From Exophiala sp. HKRS030 (taxonomy: Eukaryota > Ascomycota > Eurotiomycetes > Chaetothyriales > Herpotrichiellaceae), in assembly GCA_023897205.1 (NCBI GenBank), contig JAHWDD010000009.1, positions 558,001 through 622,000 on the forward strand: DNA of 64,000 nucleotides, given 5' to 3'. The translations under genes were made by a program, and so were the position numbers. The first letter of the stretch is position 1, and every line of letters starts with the position of its first letter. Shown piece after piece: positions 58,052-64,000 of the stretch. The notes beneath the pieces were generated by a model that was given only the letters and a program-made list of their open reading frames with translations, was not told the DNA's origin and made no database searches.

Positions 58052-59456
58052 ATGGGTGACCCCGCGACACCTGTAGCTGTACCAGAACCTCCCACTGCTA
58101 CGAGTACGAGTATAAACAACAAGGCTCTCGAGACCCATGCCGGAGATCAATACGATGTACCTTCGTATGAACCTCATTCCTCCTTGGTCGACTTGAAGGA
58201 ACGTATAAGACATCATTATGAATTGGCTTCAGATTATTATTATTCTTTATGGTGGGTAAGCCCCGACGTCCTCTCTCTCACCCGCCTACCTAGGTACCTA
58301 CCTACAAAGCTACCTTTACCCTCCTCTCCTCCTCCCTCGCTCCTCAAGTACCTCACATCCTAACTCATCCTTGGTGAATTTGTCCAGGGGCCAACACATC
58401 CACCACGCCTACTTTCTCAACCCGACCGACACCAAAGAAACGGGTCAAACCAATTTGATCAATCTCCTTTTGGAAATCTCATCCCTCGACCCGTCTACCA
58501 CCGTTCTCGACGTCGGTTGTGGCATAGGAGGCACCACTCGTCACCTGGCCCGCGACCATGGCTGTACCGTCACCGGCATCACCATCAGTGGTCGTCAAGT
58601 CCAAATTGCAACTCGTCTGACCGGCGAAGATGCCAGCAGCGGCCCATCTCAAAATTCTGGCGACAACGGCTTTACCGGTATCGGCACCCGGAATGGTCGT
58701 GTCAAATACATCGAACTCGATGCCGAAAAGATGCAAGATCACTTCTCCCCCGAGACTTTCGACTGTGTCTGGATTTCCGAAGCCTTGAGTCATTTCCCTG
58801 ATAAACCATTGTTTTTTCGCAACGCGGCGAGAGTGTTGAAGCCAGGAAAGGGCAAATTGGTCATTGCCGATTGGTTCAAAGCCGAAAACCTAGATGACAA
58901 GGCCATGGAGGATGACATCAAACCTATTGAGGGTATGGTGTTTTGATATTCCTACACTCCTGCTCCTTTCCTTGCTTCTTCGTTCCACTCACCACGCCAT
59001 TCAGTCTACAAGACGACACTAATTACCAACTAACTGATTGACAGATGGCATGTTGCTCCCTCCACTATGTACACAAAAGGATTATGTGTCCATGGCGGAG
59101 AGTGCCGGACTCAAGGTTCTTCACGAACCGAAGGACATAAGTAAAGATGTTGCAAAGACATGGTGCGTACTACCATTTATTTTTCATTCTGGTTTTTGCC
59201 TTCCTTTTCCAAATGTTTTCCAAAACCCTCTTCGGCCCCCTTTGCCCTTACTTTGTGTATCGTTCCTACTAAACCATTCCTTGACTTGGGGTGTAGGGAC
59301 ATTTCATGGGACCTCATCGCTTCCCCTTCACTGTGGGCATTTGCCATTTCCCAAGGTCGGGACGGCTTGTCGTTCCTCCAGGCCTTCCGGGCCATGCGTA
59401 GAGGTTACGCCAATGGGACATTTAGATACGCCGTCATGGCTTTTGAAAAGCCTTGA
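58052..59456 (+). CDS. SAM-dependent methyltransferase (tocopherol/sterol methyltransferase-like)
   Basis: Exons are 58052-58251, 58388-58932, 59045-59162 and 59297-59456, giving 340 residues. SAM motif I is VLDVGCGIGGTTRHLAR (about residue 110). It is preceded by RIRHHYELASDYYYSLWGQHIHHAYF, the lead-in shared by gamma-tocopherol, sterol C24 and related methyltransferases. Later motifs are FDCVWISEALSHFPDK and VLKPGKGKLVIADWF. The C-terminal part ends AVMAFEKP. The first exon junction was chosen as TG|GGGC so that SLWGQHIHH is restored. The substrate is unknown: relatives methylate tocopherols, sterols, or small natural products. Confidence 0.88.
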
Positions 59457-59973
59457 CCTTCCTCCCACCCCCACAGCACCGCTATAATGGAAGGTGAAGG
59501 TCGAAGAACTTGTAGGACCACATCCACCCCTCCCATCTCCTCTTCCATCGTACATACATACATGAATACATACATGCACATCCATCTTCATACCACGACA
59601 AGATCTATATACACAAATCAATCAACACTTCAGTCTAGCACATACGAGAAAAGGCAAGGCTTCCCGTACGTACCAAGAAACCCTCCCCAATAGCGGTTCA
59701 ATGCTCCGTTCACTTAGCCCGCCATATTCTACAGTAGCCGTGAACAATTTTAAAGAACAAGGCTCAAAAGCGGCACGATTGAAAAGATTGCTTTTGTTTG
59801 ATGGAAAATAAAGTTATGAAATACATCCAATTTGATGCTATACATATTTCAATACAAACCAACAACAACTTATTTAGTAGCCACGCCATGCAAAAAGGTC
59901 ATAAGAGGGAAAGAGATTCTTTTTCTGATGCCAGAAAAATAAGAGGAAAAATCCCAAACATCTCATGTCAACA
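59457..59973. other. Intergenic region between convergent genes
   Basis: AT-rich 3' spacer between the methyltransferase and sulfite reductase genes. No gene was recognised. Confidence 0.4.
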
Positions 59974-62900
59974 TCACTCTCCATCACTCTCCACCTCGGC
60001 CGTATTGTCGTGGAAATATCTGCCCTCGGTGGTCTCATTGATGACACCAGCACGAATGGTCCAGTCACCAAAGTGTTCACCCTGGTTTCGCTCCTTGGCC
60101 CATCGACTCAACAAACCCTTCATAATCTCCAAAATCTCGTCTTCCTTGATGCTGCTTCGGTAAAGCTTGTTCAACCTTTGTCCGTGATATCCACCACCGA
60201 GGTACATGTTGTACGCGCCGTACGCTTTACCAACAAACGCGGCCTCGGCCAACCATGGTCGTGCACATCCGTTGGGGCAACCCGTCATACGCATGACGAT
60301 ACTATCTTGCGATAGACCATTCTCTTCGAGACATCCCTCGAGCTTGGTGATCAGCTCAGGCAGGTATCGTTCCGACTCAGCCATGGCGAGACCACATGTA
60401 GGGAACGCCACGCACGCCGATGAACTCAGTCTCATGGCGCTAAATTGCGTATTGTCGAGCTTGTACTTTTTCATCAATTCAGCAATCTTGGGCTTGGCTT
60501 CGTCGCTCACATTCGACAAGATGAGATGTTGATTGCCCGTGAGGCGGAACTCGCCTTGATGGATCTTTGCAATCTCGACAAGACCACTGCGCATTGGAAA
60601 GTCAGCAGTGTCCTCGATACGACCGTTTTCAATGAAAAAGGTGAAGTGGTTCAAGCCCTTTTCGTCACGCTGCCATCCGAAAGTGTCAATGTTGCTGTCA
60701 AACTTGAACGGGCGAGGCGTATCGAATTTGATTCCCAGCGGGTCGAGAAGTTCCTGAACCTTGGACTTGAACACTTCGTTGCCCATGTCGTCCATGGTGT
60801 ACTTCAGACGAGCGTGCTTGCGGTTCTTGCGGTCGCCATTGTCACGCTGAACAAGCATGATCTTCTCACACACCAAGTGCGCCTTGTCCGCAGGGACGTA
60901 TCCCATCATGTACCCCGTTCGAGGGTATGTCTTTTTGTTGTTGTGAGTGACACCCATACCACCGCCGGCGAGGATATTGAATCCCTCGAGGTGTTGGTTG
61001 TCCTTGGTACGGATGGCGATCAGACCGACATCGTGGGCGTATACATCTGTGTCGTTGTGTGGAGGGATGGCGATGGTGATCTTGAATTTACGTGGCAAGT
61101 ATGTGGGTCCGTAGAGAGGCTCAAAGTCTTGTACGGCATCACCAGCCACCTGGGTCTTTTCACCAGTGGTATCGTCCTTTAGCCAGATCTCGTGGTAGGC
61201 TGTGGTTGATGGAAGAAGGTGATCGGAGATCTTCTTGGACACGGCGTGCACTTCGCGGTGATATTCGGACATGGTAGGAAGACTGGAGCACATGACATTA
61301 CGGTTGATGTCACCGCAGGCGGCGATGGTGGTCATAAGTGCTCTGTTGATGGCACGCATCGCAGGGCGGAGCTTGGACTTGATGACGCCGTGGAACTGGA
61401 AGGTCTGACGGGTGGTCAGTTTCATCGTCTCATTGCCATGGGCGGAAGCGATAGCATCCATTTGCAGCCACTGTGAAGGGGTGGCGACACCGCCAGGGAG
61501 ACGGCATCGAATCATGAACGAGTAAGCAGGCTCAAGGCCTTGTGCTTTGCGCTCGTCACGGAGATCGCGGTCATCTTGCATGTAAGTGCCGTGAAATTTG
61601 GTCAGTTGTTGATCTGAAGCTGAAATGGCTCCAGTGGAGGTGTCCGCAAGACCTTCGGCGATCGTCCCTCGCAAGTAGTTCGAGGCAATCTTCATGTCCT
61701 CATTCGTCAATGGCGCTGGTTCCTCAGGAAGTCCTTCAACATTTGCAACGTCCAAGGCTTGCCACAGTCTTGGTTCCCACTCCTGGTAACCAGTCTGGTA
61801 GCCATCTGGGTCTTGGTCGTCGCCCAGACCAATAGGTGTCAAGACTTTGCCCCCAAGGAATTGGATTCGTGAGTCAAGGTCTTTTCCGGGCTTGTTGTAA
61901 AAGATTCTGTCTTCCTTTCGAGGCCAGTAGTGGCTGTCTCCAAGGGCAAACACGGAGAAGTGAACATTGGACAGATCCAGGTCTGCTGCATCCTTGATAG
62001 CTTTCCAGAAAGCATGACCGTTCTGTGGGAATTCACCTTGACCAGCCGTGCTCGTAATGAGGACCACATTTTCCTCGTTAGGAAGATCTTCCAGAGGATA
62101 ATCGTCCATGGCAAGGACCATGGTCTTTAGACCACGAGCCTTACCACGATTTCCTAGCCTCTTGGCCAAGCTCTCTGCATTACCGTTATCGGATGCAAAC
62201 AAGATAGTCAACGGCGCTCCGTAGAGACCCTCCAACATCTGCTCATAGGCATCCTTGGCCTTGCGCTTCTGTAGCTTGCGCACTTCGGAGCCATATGACT
62301 CGGATAGGTTGGCAGCAAATTGAGGATGTCTGTTCATGACCTGGGTGAGTTGATTGTCTCGTCGAAGGAACTCCTCGAGCTCGCGTTTAATACGCTCAGA
62401 ATCCAAAGAGAAAGTGGGCTCTCCCTTTACTTCGTTTGAAGGATCCCATCTGTAAAGTGGCCAGTAGCCCAGGTCCACAGCTTTCTTAGTCTCTTGCAAC
62501 ACGGTCAACGGCGAATCGTTCTCCTTGTTGTAGGGAAGATAGGCAAGGACTACCGAGGGACCATCATACTTCTCGGCCTCTATCATGGCCTGAAGAACTT
62601 GGGTGTATGAACTGTACACAGCGACTGAGGCAACGTAAGCATTGCCAAAGTTCATTGCGTACAGACCGATATCCTTCTTGCGTCTCATCGAGTCTGCCTG
62701 AGCTCTCTCTGAGTAGGGCTCCGAATCAATTATGAGCATATTGACGTTAGCACCGGAGGCGAGAACGTGGTGAACACCTGAGTTTCCGAGATCGTACGCC
62801 CAAGCATCTGACCCGATAAGCCATTGAGACTCTTTGAAAAAGAAAGATTTGTTATCCAACAATCTGGTCGAGAGACTGGAACCATCGTTGGCCAAGCGAG

Positions 62901-64000
62901 CAAGCACTTCTGGCGCATATTCGTTGGCTTTTGCGGAGTCATTGGCATTCAAAGCCCATCTTGAGAGCCACTGTTTGGGAGACTCTGTGATAAACTCATT
63001 GCTTCTGGCAGCTTCCTGGGCCTGCTTCACAAATTGCTCTCGTTTCTCGTTCCTTGCGAGAAGAGACCCAAAACCATACTCAGGGGACGCTGCTAAGGTA
63101 GCGGAAACACCTGCGTCCTTCTGCTTGAGCTGGTTCGCAATGTATAATCTATTGCTGAATAGTTGATCAAGGATCTTGAGGTAGGCATTCTCGACTTGGG
63201 GTTGTTCAGGCACAAAGCTATCAATCCTAGGCTGAAGTTCATTTCCAATGCTTAGGTTCTGAATGGAGATGAAGTTGGCTTGCGAGTGACCTCGTCGCCG
63301 AGAATGTTTTCGCGGTGTAGTTGGAGGCGCTAGATTCTGGAATATTCCCCGGAGTGCTTGTAAAGCAGTGGCGGCATCAATCTGGCCAAGTCGATACTGG
63401 ACTAGGGAAATGTTGCTTTGACCTCCGGCTCCAGGGCTCAAGCTCGATAGCAGGTCAAGGAAAGAAGGACCCCATTTGGTTGTCTTTCTTCTGATTTGTT
63501 CCAAGACAGCAATCTTCTTGATTGACCTTGGGATGGAATCTAACAAGACTGCACTTCCAAGCCATGGCCGATATAGACGAGCTGTGATGAGTCCCACATT
63601 AGTCAGATCAGCTGGAACATCGTCGGAGTCGAGGACGTCCACGAAGACGCCCGTCGAGCCAAAGATAAAAAGAGCCGCTTCAGCATCCGGTGGTCCAGAG
63701 TATTCGAGAGCAGAATAGCTTCGACCAGTGGCCTGGGAGATGACCGCCCAGATATCACTGACATATGAAAATATATCTGTGGCACTGACTGGGCGTGTGA
63801 CCGGGGTTTCCACGGTGGTAGCTAGAGAGGAGGCCGCCGAACTTTCCGCAGAGCTGTCGCGTCTTGAGGAGGCAGACGAAGATACTGCGGTGGTGCCGTT
63901 GGTGGATGAGGCCGCGGCTACAGGAGACAGCAGGTCCCTTGTCGTAGCAATTGGCCGGGGAGTCGGTACAGTGGGCAATCCAAGATCAGTCACTGTTGCG
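59974..64000 (-). CDS. MET5: Sulfite reductase [NADPH] hemoprotein beta subunit (5' part beyond window)
   Basis: The frame is open to the right edge (codon preceding GTG at 63991), so the N-terminus is missing; about 1,340 residues are visible. Order: a Ser/Thr-rich linker, a pyruvate-oxidoreductase-like region (SQWLIGSDAWAYDLGNSG), a flavodoxin domain (LTILFASDNGNAESLAKRLG, then ITSTAGQGEFPQNGHAFW), and the siroheme/4Fe-4S domains. Cluster Cys residues are in SSSACVAFPTCGLAMAE and TGCPNGCARPW. Family knowledge: six-electron reduction of sulfite to sulfide in cysteine and methionine synthesis, partnered by the MET10 alpha subunit. The fungal Met5 architecture and length (about 1,440-1,500) agree. 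Confidence 0.95.
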   Translation of the reverse strand, partial: ATVTDLGLPTVPTPRPIATTRDLLSPVAAASSTNGTTAVSSSASSRRDSSAESSAASSLATTVETPVTRPVSATDIFSYVSDIWAVISQATGRSYSALEYSGPPDAEAALFIFGSTGVFVDVLDSDDVPADLTNVGLITARLYRPWLGSAVLLDSIPRSIKKIAVLEQIRRKTTKWGPSFLDLLSSLSPGAGGQSNISLVQYRLGQIDAATALQALRGIFQNLAPPTTPRKHSRRRGHSQANFISIQNLSIGNELQPRIDSFVPEQPQVENAYLKILDQLFSNRLYIANQLKQKDAGVSATLAASPEYGFGSLLARNEKREQFVKQAQEAARSNEFITESPKQWLSRWALNANDSAKANEYAPEVLARLANDGSSLSTRLLDNKSFFFKESQWLIGSDAWAYDLGNSGVHHVLASGANVNMLIIDSEPYSERAQADSMRRKKDIGLYAMNFGNAYVASVAVYSSYTQVLQAMIEAEKYDGPSVVLAYLPYNKENDSPLTVLQETKKAVDLGYWPLYRWDPSNEVKGEPTFSLDSERIKRELEEFLRRDNQLTQVMNRHPQFAANLSESYGSEVRKLQKRKAKDAYEQMLEGLYGAPLTILFASDNGNAESLAKRLGNRGKARGLKTMVLAMDDYPLEDLPNEENVVLITSTAGQGEFPQNGHAFWKAIKDAADLDLSNVHFSVFALGDSHYWPRKEDRIFYNKPGKDLDSRIQFLGGKVLTPIGLGDDQDPDGYQTGYQEWEPRLWQALDVANVEGLPEEPAPLTNEDMKIASNYLRGTIAEGLADTSTGAISASDQQLTKFHGTYMQDDRDLRDERKAQGLEPAYSFMIRCRLPGGVATPSQWLQMDAIASAHGNETMKLTTRQTFQFHGVIKSKLRPAMRAINRALMTTIAACGDINRNVMCSSLPTMSEYHREVHAVSKKISDHLLPSTTAYHEIWLKDDTTGEKTQVAGDAVQDFEPLYGPTYLPRKFKITIAIPPHNDTDVYAHDVGLIAIRTKDNQHLEGFNILAGGGMGVTHNNKKTYPRTGYMMGYVPADKAHLVCEKIMLVQRDNGDRKNRKHARLKYTMDDMGNEVFKSKVQELLDPLGIKFDTPRPFKFDSNIDTFGWQRDEKGLNHFTFFIENGRIEDTADFPMRSGLVEIAKIHQGEFRLTGNQHLILSNVSDEAKPKIAELMKKYKLDNTQFSAMRLSSSACVAFPTCGLAMAESERYLPELITKLEGCLEENGLSQDSIVMRMTGCPNGCARPWLAEAAFVGKAYGAYNMYLGGGYHGQRLNKLYRSSIKEDEILEIMKGLLSRWAKERNQGEHFGDWTIRAGVINETTEGRYFHDNTAEVESDGE

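Noticed and set aside
60445..61182. 245-codon plus-strand frame
   Set aside because: Antisense to the conserved sulfite reductase beta coding sequence.

Overview
The window reads as nuclear DNA of a filamentous ascomycete (Pezizomycotina). The support is: many short GT-AG introns (about 45-131 nt) whose removal restores well-conserved proteins, Zn2Cys6 regulators, and fungal-type housekeeping genes (striatin, Rad14, mitochondrial processing peptidase alpha, mitochondrial uL4, sulfite reductase beta). The mixture of oxidoreductases and transporters would fit a metabolically versatile Eurotiomycete such as a black yeast, but that placement is a guess. Exon joins were worked out by hand from reading frame, splice signals and family resemblance.

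Region 1 (1-15.2 kb): a cut-off FHA-domain gene (Dma1-like), MPP alpha, an SDR, an MDR reductase, an AsaB-like oxygenase-family protein, a zinc alcohol dehydrogenase, a Git1-like transporter with seven exons, and mitochondrial ribosomal protein uL4. Region 2 (15.9-20.3 kb): an unusual Dabb/class II aldolase fusion with an apparent one-base frame break, followed by a Zn2Cys6 regulator. Region 3 (20.4-29.3 kb): a 25-copy pentamer array, then striatin, Rad14, a CID-RRM RNA-binding protein and a small 81-residue protein. Region 4 (29.3-33.4 kb) has no convincing gene.

Region 5 (33.4-48.3 kb) is the most interesting part. It holds an NCS1 permease, a Zn2Cys6 regulator, homogentisate 1,2-dioxygenase divergent from a P450, an HSL-type esterase divergent from an isochorismatase-family amidohydrolase, and an MFS transporter. 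The non-coding stretches before the dioxygenase/P450, the esterase/amidohydrolase and the MFS gene carry repeated copies of a TTGCCGGCAA-like palindrome. I read this as a candidate co-regulated aromatic catabolic cluster that ends in homogentisate ring cleavage.

Region 6 (49.2-64 kb): a full-size PDR-type ABC transporter, a nitroreductase-like protein with a clear TATA box, a caleosin, an SAM methyltransferase, and the sulfite reductase beta subunit running off the right edge. I saw no rRNA or tRNA genes, CRISPR arrays or intact transposons.
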